A DNA stretch of 64,000 bases. It comes from Sunxiuqinia sp965372405 (GTDB taxonomy: Bacteria; Bacteroidota; Bacteroidia; Bacteroidales; Prolixibacteraceae). The stretch is taken from the NCBI GenBank assembly GCA_965372405.1, contig CBDVCE010000007.1:1-64000 (forward strand), in the 5' to 3' direction. A model generated the notes under the pieces. It was not told the origin of the DNA and searched no databases. It saw only the letters and a list, made by a program, of their open reading frames with translations. The translations under genes and the position numbers were made by a program. Shown in pieces: positions 27,824 through 38,241 of this stretch. The number at the start of each line of letters is the position of its first letter. Position 1 is the first letter of the stretch.

Positions 27824-28189
27824 ATGAAGAAAAAGGCAAATATATTAAAGATTTATATTTCTGAATCCGATAAAGTTGGGTCAAAACCACTTTATGAAGA
27901 GATTGTAAAGGAAGCTCGGGAGAGTGGCTTAGCGGGAGCAACTGTTTACAGGGGGATCTTATCTTTTGGAGCAAGTCATTCAATTCATACCATGAAAATA
28001 TTCGCTTTGTCGGGAAACCTCCCTGTTGTAATAGAAATAGTTGATGAAGATAAACTGTTAAGGAAATTTACAGAACGACTTCATGAGTTGATAGCTAAAT
28101 CTAAAAAAGGAGCTTTGGTTACCATTCAACCAGTTGAAGTTCTTGAATACAAGTCAGGAGATAAATTCAATCAGTTTAAATCGTTCTAG
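27824..28189 (+). CDS. DUF190 protein (PII-like fold)
   Basis: A 121-residue DUF190 protein with the signature GLAGATVYRGILSFGAS at about residues 35-51. The family has a PII/CutA-like ferredoxin fold and often sits beside crcB; its role is not established, though a link to fluoride handling or a small-ligand sensor is often proposed. It seems to have its own promoter and so may be transcribed apart from crcB. Confidence 0.9.
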   Translation: MKKKANILKIYISESDKVGSKPLYEEIVKEARESGLAGATVYRGILSFGASHSIHTMKIFALSGNLPVVIEIVDEDKLLRKFTERLHELIAKSKKGALVTIQPVEVLEYKSGDKFNQFKSF

Positions 28190-28361
28190 ATAATTGATTC
28201 CAGATTCACAATAATTGATTTTGAGCTATTTCAATACGATTTTGATATGAACTAAGCAACGATTTTCAAGTATCCAGAAACAAGTATCCTTTATCCAGAA
28301 TCCAGCATTAAATTTAGGTTATTCGTACTGGACATATTCCAGATTTCTTTACCAGATTTCG

Positions 28362-28369
28362 TATATTTG
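28362..28369 (+). promoter_or_regulatory. -7 promoter core for enolase
   Basis: TATATTTG matches TAnnTTTG, 73 bases ahead of the eno ATG. The gap 28190-28442 otherwise holds only short TCCAG-type repeats. Confidence 0.5.
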
Positions 28370-28442
28370 CGACGGTTTTTTGAAAGTTTATAAAAACCAT
28401 TGTGTTAGATAATTCTTTAAGTTTAATTCAAAACCATAAATC

Positions 28443-29741
<1,299 letters not shown>

Positions 29742-29761
29742 TTCTTATTTCTAGAATATTT

Positions 29762-29794
29762 AAAGACTCTCACATCTCGTGAGGGTCTTTTTTA
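29762..29794 (+). terminator. Terminator of eno
   Basis: A 12-bp stem (AAAGACTCTCAC with GTGAGGGTCTTT, one G-U pair) around ATCTC, followed by a T-rich tract. Confidence 0.85.
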
Positions 29795-29918
29795 TTTTAG
29801 ATAAGCTTTTTTAAAAGTGATAATCATACCCAAAGTTATTCGTATCTTAAATTCAATTAAATTATTATCTGGTTTTTCTTATTAATAAAAAAATCATAAA
29901 ATCAAGTAAAGGCGAATA

Positions 29919-30674
29919 ATGAGAAAAGATAAACTATATACTGGGGTATTAAGTCTGGCAATTATTTTTAGTTCATGTTTTTTAGTCAATCCGAAATCCA
30001 ATGACAAAAATAATACTGCCTCTGCTAACGCTAACGACAGCACCGAGATATTCAATATGTCATTTAAACACAAACCAAATGTCGTTGAATATGAGGTTTC
30101 TGTATTAAAAGGTACAAAAACGAAGCATGGCATTAAAAAACGATTTTATGAGCACGGTAGTGTCTATTCGGAAACACCATATATAAAAGGAAAAAGAAAT
30201 GGTATTTCTTACACTTTCTACCAAGCTTATGATGACAAAAAACCTGTAGTCTGGAAGGAACAACCCTTTATTGATGGAGTACTTTCAGGAACATGTCGTC
30301 GTTTTCATAGAAATGGCCAATTGCAGTCTGAATATCAGTACAGCAATGGATTACCCGCAATCGGAATTAAAGTGTGGAAAGATTCGGGTAAGGAAGTTGA
30401 GCTTCCGAAATTGATTGTAACGAAAAAGGAAACAAATGGACTCATATTTATTAATGTTAGAATATCAAATAACACAAAAAAAGTAAAGTATTTCACTGGC
30501 AATCTTATCAAGGGAAAATATTTTCCAAAAAACATGAAGTCAATACTGGAAAATGACGGCGTAGGAGAATTACTTGTTCATGGTAATTCCAATCAAAAGA
30601 GTGTAACTATTGTTGCTGCACTTAAAACACCTTACAGAAATACTTATTATTTGGTTAAAACTGTTGAGCTTTAA
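29919..30674 (+). CDS. Lipoprotein with MORN-type (YwqK-like) repeats
   Basis: A 251-residue protein with a lipoprotein signal (IIFSSC, Cys near residue 21) and a Ser/Asn/Asp-rich linker. Residues about 70-150 hold variants of the repeat HGIKKRFYEHGSVYSE, GISYTFYQAY and GTCRRFHRNGQLQSEYQYSNG, as in MORN/YwqK family proteins. The C-terminal 90 residues are not recognised. Many such proteins are labelled antitoxins by name only; I see no toxin partner and assign no function. Confidence 0.75.
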   Translation: MRKDKLYTGVLSLAIIFSSCFLVNPKSNDKNNTASANANDSTEIFNMSFKHKPNVVEYEVSVLKGTKTKHGIKKRFYEHGSVYSETPYIKGKRNGISYTFYQAYDDKKPVVWKEQPFIDGVLSGTCRRFHRNGQLQSEYQYSNGLPAIGIKVWKDSGKEVELPKLIVTKKETNGLIFINVRISNNTKKVKYFTGNLIKGKYFPKNMKSILENDGVGELLVHGNSNQKSVTIVAALKTPYRNTYYLVKTVEL

Positions 30675-30712
30675 TTACAAGAGAATTTTTAAAGTAAAAG
30701 ACTACACAGTAT

Positions 30713-30747
30713 AAAAAAGGGCTTCACTTTAAGTGAAGCCCTTTTTT
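30713..30747. terminator. Bidirectional terminator between convergent genes
   Basis: AAAAAAGGGCTTCACT pairs with AGTGAAGCCCTTTTTT. The A-tract and T-tract on either side make it a terminator for both the MORN lipoprotein and the TonB receptor, whose stop codon lies two bases beyond. Confidence 0.88.
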
Positions 30748-30748
30748 A

Positions 30749-33007
30749 TTAATGAAATTTTAAAGCCAAAATAAAGTAAAAACTCCTTCCTGGTGAATAA
30801 ATAGGTCGGGTATCTCCTCCTCTTACAGATCGGGATAGATGTTCATAATAGGCTTCGTCAAGTAAGTTTTGGATACCTGATGAGAGAGTAAGCCACTTGT
30901 TAAGTTGGTACGAAGCGTCAATATCTACAACCTGAAAAGCAGGTGTCTTTGTTTCTCCATACGATTCTGCAACTCGATTTTGCTTAAATGAATTTCTGAA
31001 GCTCAACTCTGCATTCAATTTGTGTTTAATGAATGAACCCAATAGGCGATAACGAAACTGCATTGGAGGAATTTCAGGCAGTGCCTCACCTGAATCCTGA
31101 TTTTCCCCATGCGTATATGCAAGTTCTGCTACTTGCTGTAGATTAGGCGAAAGTCGCTGACTCCAGCTCATTTCGAAACCGGTTATTCGTGCTTTGTCAA
31201 GGTTAATGAATTGACGTACTCCCGGTGATGTTCCAAGTTTGGGCTGTAATTCAGATCTAATTTCCGAAGAAATATAATTCCTTAAAAAAGATGAGAATAG
31301 ATTGATATTAACGTCAGTTTGCTTTGTTTTAAAATTGTAAATCAAATCGATTTGATTATTCGTTTCCGGATCAAGCTGAGGGTCACCAATCAATTCATAG
31401 GGATCAAGGCCAATAGGAAAGTAATTGATGTATCGTTCTGCAATTCCGGGACTTCGTTGGGCACTTCCAAACCATAAGCCTAGGGAAGTCGATTCACTTA
31501 GCATTTGTGTTCCGCCAACACTAATTGATGGATTTAGATAATTCGAAGTCATATCATCATACTGACTTTCAAAATTGGCATCAGGTCTCTGGGCTTCGGC
31601 GTGGTTTAAGTCAAGTCGTCCTGAAAATACCAAATGGAATTTAGATTCTTGTAAATGATATTCTGCAAAAATTCCATTCCGACTTATTCTAGCGTCTTGC
31701 CATACATTATCAACCAAGGATTTCCCTGTCATTGATCCCATTAGCATGGTACGTGTGCGTTCTCCTTTTGCACTTTCAATGCGTAAATCTGTCCCAACAT
31801 ATAACCAATTTTCATCAAAATTAAAGCGCAGTTCTGTTCTTCCTCCAATGTTTTCTGTCTCGGCAGAGGTAATTGCATCGGCCATTCGAGGGTTCATGAT
31901 TTTATCCAAATTATCCATCAAATGGTTCACTTGAGTTGTATAGATTGATGTTTTCCATGATGAGAGTTTTCCTTTGTAGAAGTTGGCCGAATGACTAAGA
32001 TTTATAAGCCAGGTATCATCTTCTCTTAAATCCATTGGAAGGGCAGGGAAGTCTACATCTTTGGCAAAATTATTAGAGACCAGCAATCCAATATTTTGTG
32101 TATCACTAATTTTAAAGCCAAGCTTTCCGCCAAAGTTGTTCCGGGCAAATTCTGCTGGTATTTCTACACCATCACCATCAGTATAATTATTTCCAGTTGA
32201 AATTGATCCAAATAATTTCAGATCGGTAATTTCATTCGAAAACCCTGCTAGTCCTTCTGTTCGGAAAATTTCACCATTGGTCTCATAGCTACTGCTAAAA
32301 CGACCTGAGAATTTTGGATCATCTGGAAAATAAAGATTAGCACTCTTAAAATTAATGGTGCCGCCAAATGCATTTCCATAGCGTAAACTATATGGTCCTT
32401 TTAGAATTTCAGCCTGTACAATCATATTTAAAGGAGTCTGGCTGGAGGCTGGATCCATTCGGTTTGGACAAGCAGCACTGGCACATTGAGTGCCATCAAT
32501 TACCAAGTTGAGCTGATCATACTTGAACCCACGAAGGACGGGATCAAAACCATAAGCTCCACTTTTTCTAATACTTGAGATTGAACTAAACTGCTCAAGC
32601 AAATGTCCGGCATCATGTGCCAATTTTTCCTGAACTCTGAAAGCCATTCGTTCGTGTTCGCCAGCATTGGGGTGGATCGACAAAAAGTTTACAGGCAGTA
32701 GCATATGTGATTTTTGTTCCAATTTCAAAATGCCTGAATTGAATGCAGCTTCTAATTCTTGTTTAGAAATGGTTTGATTTCCAAATTGAATGTGTGAAAT
32801 ACCTAAGGTTTTATTTTTATTAACTATTATATGGATGTACCCGCTTTCATCCGAGATACCCGATTCTGTTCCATATTTATAATTCGCATGACCAATTGGT
32901 TCACCTGACTTTTCATCAACTAGACGAATTTTTTTAGTTTGCGCGAAAGTATCAGGAATAATGAATAGTAGAATGATTGAAAGCAATATCATTGATTGCC
33001 ATCTCAT
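30749..33007 (-). CDS. TonB-dependent receptor, OprC/NosA-like copper type
   Basis: An outer-membrane receptor of about 752 residues with a signal peptide (MRWQSMILLSIILLFIIPDTFAQ region; an alternative ATG lies at 33043), a carboxypeptidase-like N-terminal domain, a plug and a beta-barrel ending in Phe-His. It holds ACPNRMDP, a CxxxM motif (Cys192/Met196 in 33043 numbering), and VNHLMD, an HxM motif (His374/Met376). These match the CxxxM...HxM copper site described for OprC of Pseudomonas aeruginosa. A second Cys, at 187, is present as well. I infer copper uptake or copper-loaded cargo; ordinary Fe-siderophore receptors lack this pair of motifs. The small gene upstream probably shares the transcript. 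Confidence 0.9.
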   Translation of the reverse strand: MRWQSMILLSIILLFIIPDTFAQTKKIRLVDEKSGEPIGHANYKYGTESGISDESGYIHIIVNKNKTLGISHIQFGNQTISKQELEAAFNSGILKLEQKSHMLLPVNFLSIHPNAGEHERMAFRVQEKLAHDAGHLLEQFSSISSIRKSGAYGFDPVLRGFKYDQLNLVIDGTQCASAACPNRMDPASSQTPLNMIVQAEILKGPYSLRYGNAFGGTINFKSANLYFPDDPKFSGRFSSSYETNGEIFRTEGLAGFSNEITDLKLFGSISTGNNYTDGDGVEIPAEFARNNFGGKLGFKISDTQNIGLLVSNNFAKDVDFPALPMDLREDDTWLINLSHSANFYKGKLSSWKTSIYTTQVNHLMDNLDKIMNPRMADAITSAETENIGGRTELRFNFDENWLYVGTDLRIESAKGERTRTMLMGSMTGKSLVDNVWQDARISRNGIFAEYHLQESKFHLVFSGRLDLNHAEAQRPDANFESQYDDMTSNYLNPSISVGGTQMLSESTSLGLWFGSAQRSPGIAERYINYFPIGLDPYELIGDPQLDPETNNQIDLIYNFKTKQTDVNINLFSSFLRNYISSEIRSELQPKLGTSPGVRQFINLDKARITGFEMSWSQRLSPNLQQVAELAYTHGENQDSGEALPEIPPMQFRYRLLGSFIKHKLNAELSFRNSFKQNRVAESYGETKTPAFQVVDIDASYQLNKWLTLSSGIQNLLDEAYYEHLSRSVRGGDTRPIYSPGRSFYFILALKFH

Positions 33008-33106
33008 TTGAATGAAATTTAAAAAATAAATCATATTTAACATGCTAATTGTTAGTAATTGCTTTTGATCTAATTAGATTAAAAGAAGAAAATGTGATGA
33101 GATTAT

Positions 33107-33481
33107 TTAAGCATGTTTATTTTTAGGAGGGTGAAAGATGTTATCAGGATTTAGATTTCCAGTTATATTTAAATAATATAATGAAATCAAATTTGGGCTT
33201 TCATTTTTGTTATTTGAGAGACTTGTTTCGTTTTCAAAGTATTGGATTTCAGTCTTTTTGATTTCTGATTCAGGCAAGCTTCCTTTATTCTCTTGCTGTT
33301 CTTCAAGTTCCATTTTTAAATGGCAGCAACCATTACAGTTTGATTCTGGAACATCCTTGTTAATGCATAAAAACTCGGCGATATAATCCTGATTAATTTT
33401 AAATGAAACCAATACGATTAACTCAGCAAATAGATGTAGAAGTATTGCTGAAATCAAAAGATATGCAAATGCATGTTTCAT
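33107..33481 (-). CDS. Small membrane-anchored Cys-rich protein, probably copper-linked
   Basis: A 124-residue protein with one N-terminal hydrophobic helix (about 5-28) and a short motif FLCINKDVPESNCNGCCHLK at about 38-57 that contains four Cys and a His. The rest is polar and low in complexity, ending HPPKNKHA. The motif resembles one seen in small Bacteroidota proteins encoded near copper genes; that is from memory and was not searched. The gene lies 63-100 bases ahead of the OprC-like receptor on the same strand, so a role in binding or passing copper is plausible. Confidence 0.65.
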   Translation of the reverse strand: MKHAFAYLLISAILLHLFAELIVLVSFKINQDYIAEFLCINKDVPESNCNGCCHLKMELEEQQENKGSLPESEIKKTEIQYFENETSLSNNKNESPNLISLYYLNITGNLNPDNIFHPPKNKHA

Positions 33482-33609
33482 TTGATAGGATAAAAATTAG
33501 TTGATATTACAAGTTACAATATTTATGAGAATTTGTTCATTTGGATGCGGAAGTTTATGATTCCCAGTTTTAAGCGGTTAGATACCAAATCACACAGAAT
33601 GAAAAACAC

Positions 33610-33617
33610 TATTTTTG
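33610..33617 (+). promoter_or_regulatory. -7 promoter core for the DUF4268 gene
   Basis: TATTTTTG matches TAnnTTTG and ends six bases before the ATG at 33624, which would leave almost no leader. Confidence 0.45.
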
Positions 33618-33623
33618 TAAGCT

Positions 33624-34091
33624 ATGTATTCACCGGATGAAGCAAAAAAAATACGAAAAGAATTTTGGACACTTTTTGATCAGCGTTGTGAATTGGTTCC
33701 TGAGTTAAAAAGAAGAAAGAAAAAGTGGTTGCTTTATGATACCAAGATTAAAGGAATTGATTTAAAGTTTGAAGCTGGAAGAAATGAAGCCTCAGTAATT
33801 TTTGAAATCAACCACAGTAATGAGAATAAAAGATTAGAGATTTATGAAACTCTTGAAAAATATAAAGTTATTCTGGAAGATGGTTTTCAAGAAGGATTAA
33901 TTTGGGATTATTGTTTTGTTCGTGAAAGTGGGGCAGAAGTATGTCGGATCTATGTTTCAATGGAAGGCTTGGATATTCATCGCCAGAATCAATGGCCAGA
34001 TATTTATAATTTCTTTATTGAGAATATGCTTGTTCTTGAAAATAACTTTTTAGGAATACGAGATATTCTGAAGGAGATACTGAATGGGTAG
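33624..34091 (+). CDS. DUF4268 domain protein
   Basis: A 155-residue protein starting MYSPDEAKKIRKEFWTLF, the usual opening of Bacteroidota DUF4268 proteins. The fold is related to nuclease-associated modules but this stand-alone copy has no visible catalytic residues. It is convergent with the hydrogenase operon and unlikely to be part of it. Function unknown. Confidence 0.75.
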   Translation: MYSPDEAKKIRKEFWTLFDQRCELVPELKRRKKKWLLYDTKIKGIDLKFEAGRNEASVIFEINHSNENKRLEIYETLEKYKVILEDGFQEGLIWDYCFVRESGAEVCRIYVSMEGLDIHRQNQWPDIYNFFIENMLVLENNFLGIRDILKEILNG

Positions 34092-34093
34092 TG

Positions 34094-34132
34094 ATTAGGG
34101 ATGCGATCTTTCTAAAAGATCGCATCCCTAAT
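34094..34132. terminator. Hairpin between DUF4268 gene and hydrogenase operon
   Basis: A perfect 17-18 bp stem (ATTAGGGATGCGATCTT with its complement) and a short loop, six bases from the last hydrogenase stop codon. No strong T-tract follows on the plus strand, so it may act as a general 3'-end barrier for both transcripts. Confidence 0.65.
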
Positions 34133-34138
34133 GTTTAT

Positions 34139-34645
34139 CTAAGCCGTTTTCACATCGCTTGGGCAACCTTCCTGATATTCAGCAATAATTTTATTGACTT
34201 GTTGTGGTGTAACTCGTCCATACACTTTTTCACCTACCGTAACAACTGGTGCAAGTCCGCAGGCACCAACGCAGCGCAGGCAATTGATGGAAAATTTGCC
34301 ATCAGCGGTAGTTTGTCCCACCTCAATGCTTAACTGACGTTTAAATTCAATTAAAACTTGTTCAGACCCTCTAACATAGCAAGCTGTTCCCATGCAAATG
34401 GAGATAGGATGCTCTCCTTTTGGAAGCATGGAGAAGAATGAATAAAAGGTAACGACACCATAAACTTTGGCAACAGACATATTCAATCCTTTGGCAATTA
34501 CTTCCTGAACTTCGGCCGGTAAGTAACCCAGTTTATGTTGTACGCCATGAAGAACATTGATTAATTCGCCTTCTTCATTATTGAATTTTGCGCAGATTCC
34601 CTTGATCAGTTCAACGGTTTTTTCTGCTAATTTTATTTTTGGCAT
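34139..34645 (-). CDS. hydC: NuoE-like [2Fe-2S] subunit of the hydrogenase (HydC)
   Basis: A 168-residue thioredoxin-fold [2Fe-2S] protein. The four cluster Cys are in CMGTACYV and NCLRCVGACGLAP (C-x4-C ... C-x3-C), as in NuoE/HndA/HydC. In HydABC hydrogenases this subunit passes electrons between the flavin subunit and the rest of the complex. Last gene of the operon, 25 bases after hydA. Confidence 0.93.
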   Translation of the reverse strand: MPKIKLAEKTVELIKGICAKFNNEEGELINVLHGVQHKLGYLPAEVQEVIAKGLNMSVAKVYGVVTFYSFFSMLPKGEHPISICMGTACYVRGSEQVLIEFKRQLSIEVGQTTADGKFSINCLRCVGACGLAPVVTVGEKVYGRVTPQQVNKIIAEYQEGCPSDVKTA

Positions 34646-34670
34646 AATGTTGATTTTTTAATTTGAAGGA

Positions 34671-36431
34671 CTAGCTACGATCAAAATACTTTGTGTGAAG
34701 TAAATGGTGTGCTTTGTCACTCATTGGCTCACCTAAAAACTCGTCATACAATTTTTTAATATATGGGTTCTCATGCGATTTTCTGAGTTTCTTATTTTTG
34801 TCTTCAGCGTAAATTGCTTTTTGACGTTTTTTGATAATTTCAGCATCTCCATGATGATATGGCTGGCCACCACCACCAATACAGCCACCAGGGCAAGACA
34901 TAATTTCAATAGCATGAAACTTGCTCTTCCCTGCCTGAATTTCTTCAAGTAGTTTTCTGGCATTTCCAAGCCCATGAGCAATGCCAATATTAATTGGAAT
35001 ACCGTCAAAGTCAATGGTTGCTTTACGCAAACCTTCCATTCCTCGGAGCTCTTCAAAATCAAGTCGTTCAAGTGTTTTGCCAGTCTGTAACTCATAAGCT
35101 GTCCTAACAGCAGCCTCTATTACACCACCTGTTGTTCCAAAAATTACACCTGCCCCGGTTGATTCTCCAAGAGGTTGGTCAAATTCTTCATTAGGCAACG
35201 ATTTAAAATCAATGTTCGACAAATTGATAAGAGAGGCTAATTCACGTGTTGTTAAAGCGTGGTCAACATCAGGATTGCCATTAACTTTAAACTCATCGCG
35301 ACTACTTTCATACTTTTTGGCGACACATGGCATAATGGAAACCACAACCATGTCTTCGCGTTTAACCCCAATTTTATCCGCAAAATAAGTTTTGGCAATA
35401 GAACCAAACATTTGCTGAGGAGAACGGGCAGTTGACGGAATTTGCATCATATCCGGGAATTGATGCTCAAAGAATTTAACCCATGCCGGACAACAAGAAG
35501 TCAGGATAGGAAGTTTTACATCTTTATCTCCTGCAAGATGTTTGTTCAGACGACCAAGCAATTCGGTACCTTCTTCCATAATGGTGAGGTCAGCAGCAAA
35601 GTCAGTATCGAAGACATAGTCAAAACCAAGACTGCGAAGTGCCGATGCCATTTTCCCAGTTACAAGTGTTCCAGCTTCCATTCCAAATTCTTCCCCTAGA
35701 GCAGCTCTAACAGCCGGTGCTGTTTGAACAATAACTTTTTTAGTAGGATCAGAAAGAGCACGGATTACTGCTCCAGTTTCATCAACCTCAGTTAAGGCAC
35801 CTGTTGGACAAACAGCCACACATTGTCCGCAATAGGTACAAACCGAATGGTCAAGATTCATCTCAAAAGCAGGTGAAACAACAGCATCAAAACCACGATT
35901 GATGGTTGAAAGAACTCCAACTGTTTGGATGTCGTTACACATCGTTTCACATCGGCGACAAAGGATACATTTGTCAACCTCACGAATAATTGCTGGAGAA
36001 GTATCTTCACGATAATGTGATTGTTCTCCTTTATAATGAATTTCACGAACTCCAAGGTGATGTGCCATATCTTGCAATTCGCAATTTCCGGATTTTGCAC
36101 AAATCAGGCAATCAGCAGGGTGGTCAGATAGAATCAGTTCAACAACCGTACGGCGAGCGTTCACCGCTCTCATCGAGTGCGTGCTGACTACCATTCCTTC
36201 CGCTGCCTCTGTAGCACAGGCAGGAGCCAGATTACGGCGTCCTTCCACTTCTACCACACAAACACGGCAGCCTCCAGGTTTATTTTCAATGTTCATATCC
36301 TCCAACTTCATGTAGCAAAGTGTGGGGATATCAATTCCAATGCTTCCGGCAGCTTTAAGGATCGATGTTCCTTTTTTTACGACTACCAGTTTATTATCGA
36401 TGGTTAATTTGATCATTTCCATAATCTTCAT
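34671..36431 (-). CDS. hydA: NADH-linked [FeFe] hydrogenase catalytic subunit (HydA)
   Basis: A 586-residue group A [FeFe] hydrogenase. Cluster sites in order: plant-type [2Fe-2S] (Cys39, 55, 58, 72), His-Cys3 [4Fe-4S] (His104, Cys108, 111, 117), two ferredoxin-type [4Fe-4S] (Cys155/158/161/165 and 198/201/204/208), then the H-cluster. L1 is TSCCPAW (proton-relay Cys313, ligand Cys314), L2 MPCVAKKYE (Cys369), L3 EIMSCPGGCIGGGGQP (Cys513, Cys517). All catalytic residues are intact. It should reduce protons or oxidise H2, using NAD(H) through HydB and possibly ferredoxin. ATG at 36431 is two bases after the hydB stop; the third in-frame ATG (36416, MIKLTI) is equally likely. Confidence 0.96.
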   Translation of the reverse strand: MKIMEMIKLTIDNKLVVVKKGTSILKAAGSIGIDIPTLCYMKLEDMNIENKPGGCRVCVVEVEGRRNLAPACATEAAEGMVVSTHSMRAVNARRTVVELILSDHPADCLICAKSGNCELQDMAHHLGVREIHYKGEQSHYREDTSPAIIREVDKCILCRRCETMCNDIQTVGVLSTINRGFDAVVSPAFEMNLDHSVCTYCGQCVAVCPTGALTEVDETGAVIRALSDPTKKVIVQTAPAVRAALGEEFGMEAGTLVTGKMASALRSLGFDYVFDTDFAADLTIMEEGTELLGRLNKHLAGDKDVKLPILTSCCPAWVKFFEHQFPDMMQIPSTARSPQQMFGSIAKTYFADKIGVKREDMVVVSIMPCVAKKYESSRDEFKVNGNPDVDHALTTRELASLINLSNIDFKSLPNEEFDQPLGESTGAGVIFGTTGGVIEAAVRTAYELQTGKTLERLDFEELRGMEGLRKATIDFDGIPINIGIAHGLGNARKLLEEIQAGKSKFHAIEIMSCPGGCIGGGGQPYHHGDAEIIKKRQKAIYAEDKNKKLRKSHENPYIKKLYDEFLGEPMSDKAHHLLHTKYFDRS

Positions 36432-36433
36432 TT

Positions 36434-38227
36434 TTAGGCGATCTTAATCGCGTCGAACTTACACTTTTGATAACACACACCACATTTAATACATATAGAC
36501 TGGTCGATGAAGTGTGGACTTCTCTTTTCTCCTGATATTGCACCTACCGGGCAGTTTCGGAAACAAAGTGTACATCCTGTACATGGTTCATCTTCGATGA
36601 TGTATTGCAGCAAGGATTTACATTGACCAGCCGGGCATTTTTGATTTGTTACGTGTGCCTCGTACTCTTCGTAGAAATTATCAAGTGTTGAAAGTATTGG
36701 GTTTGGCGATGTTTGTCCCAAGCCACAAAGCGAAGTGTCTTTAATAACACCACTTAATGCTTTCAAGCGATCAAGATCTTCAGGTACGCCTTTCCCTTCT
36801 GTAATCTTCTCCAGTATCTCATGCAGACGTTTATTCCCAATTCGACATGGAGTACATTTCCCACAAGATTCATCCAGTGTAAATTCAAGGTAGAATTTTG
36901 CAATGGATACCATACAATCGTCTTCGTCCATTACAATCATACCACCTGAACCCATCATGGAACCTGCAGCAATTAAATTATCGTAATCGATTGGAGTGTC
37001 CAGAAAGTCTTTCGTCAGGCAACCACCTGAAGGACCTCCTGTTTGAACAGACTTAAATTCTTTTCCATCTTTAATTCCACCACCAATGTCATAAATCACT
37101 TCGCGCAGTGTTGTTCCCATCGGAACTTCAATTAAACCAACATTATTGATTTTTCCTGCAAGGGCAAAAACTTTTGTTCCCTTTGATTTTTCCGTTCCAA
37201 TGCTGCTAAACCACTCTGCTCCTTTATTAATGATAGGAGGAATGTTCGCAAATGTTTCTACATTATTTACGTTAGTTGGTTTTCCGAGGTAACCGGATAC
37301 CGATGGGAAAGGAGGTTTGAAAGTAGGCTCACCTCGAAGTCCTTCCATGCTTTGAATTAGTGCAGTTTCTTCACCACAAACAAAAGCACCTGCTCCGTAG
37401 CGTATTTCAATATCAAAATTGAAGTCTTTTCCTAAAATGTTTTCGCCAAGCAGACCGTATTCGCGTGCTTGATTGATTGCTGTTTTCAAACGTTCAATAG
37501 CCAGTGGGTACTCAGCACGGATATAAACCAAGCCTTTATCTGCACCAATACAGTAACCACAAATTGCCATGGCTTCAATTACGGTGTGTGGGTCACCTTC
37601 CAAAATGGAGCGATCCATAAATGCACCCGGGTCACCTTCATCAGCATTACAAACCACATATTTTTGATCACCTTTAACTTTGCGGGTGATGTCCCATTTT
37701 AATCCTGTGGGGAAACCACCGCCGCCTCGACCACGAAGCCCTGAATCAATAATCAGTTTTGTTGATTCTTCAGGGGTCATCTCGCCCAAACATGTTGCCA
37801 AAGCTTCGTAACCATCATTAGCAACGTATTCTTCAATATTGTCGGGATTAATGAAGCCACAATTTCGTAAAGCAATACGGATCTGTTTTTTGTAGAAGTC
37901 CATGTTTTTGCTTTCAACAATTCTGGTTTTAGTTGTAGGATCTTTATATAAAAGACGCTCTACTTTACGACCTTTAACCAAGTGTTCTTCTATAATTTCT
38001 TTAGTGTCTTCTGGTGATACTGAAACATAGAACGTATTGTCGGGCTGTACTTTTACGATAGGCCCTTTCTCGCAAAAACCAAAACAACCTGTATGAATTA
38101 CCTGAATATCTTCTTCAAGCCCCAGTTCGGTTAATTGGTTCTGAAAATTCTTTTTGATTAGTTCGCTTTGGGAAGCTTTACAGCCAGTACCTCCACAAAC
38201 CAGAATATGCATGTTATAATCAGCCAT
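36434..38227 (-). CDS. hydB: NuoF-like FMN/NADH subunit of the hydrogenase (HydB)
   Basis: A 597-residue fusion: an N-terminal thioredoxin-like [2Fe-2S] domain (Cys in CGGTGC and HTGCFGFC), the NuoF core with RGRGGGGFPTGLKW and NADEGDPGAFMDR (NADH and FMN binding), the [4Fe-4S] motif SCGKCTPCRIG, and two C-terminal ferredoxin-type clusters (CTGCTLCFRNCP and CIKCGVCYQKC). This extended layout is that of HydB/HndC in trimeric or tetrameric NAD(P)-linked hydrogenases, including electron-bifurcating ones. Sequence alone does not prove bifurcation. Confidence 0.95.
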   Translation of the reverse strand: MADYNMHILVCGGTGCKASQSELIKKNFQNQLTELGLEEDIQVIHTGCFGFCEKGPIVKVQPDNTFYVSVSPEDTKEIIEEHLVKGRKVERLLYKDPTTKTRIVESKNMDFYKKQIRIALRNCGFINPDNIEEYVANDGYEALATCLGEMTPEESTKLIIDSGLRGRGGGGFPTGLKWDITRKVKGDQKYVVCNADEGDPGAFMDRSILEGDPHTVIEAMAICGYCIGADKGLVYIRAEYPLAIERLKTAINQAREYGLLGENILGKDFNFDIEIRYGAGAFVCGEETALIQSMEGLRGEPTFKPPFPSVSGYLGKPTNVNNVETFANIPPIINKGAEWFSSIGTEKSKGTKVFALAGKINNVGLIEVPMGTTLREVIYDIGGGIKDGKEFKSVQTGGPSGGCLTKDFLDTPIDYDNLIAAGSMMGSGGMIVMDEDDCMVSIAKFYLEFTLDESCGKCTPCRIGNKRLHEILEKITEGKGVPEDLDRLKALSGVIKDTSLCGLGQTSPNPILSTLDNFYEEYEAHVTNQKCPAGQCKSLLQYIIEDEPCTGCTLCFRNCPVGAISGEKRSPHFIDQSICIKCGVCYQKCKFDAIKIA

Positions 38228-38241
38228 TTTTCGATTGTATT

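Noticed and set aside
33624..34091. DUF4268 gene as part of the hydrogenase system
   Set aside because: It is on the opposite strand, convergent, and separated by a strong hairpin.
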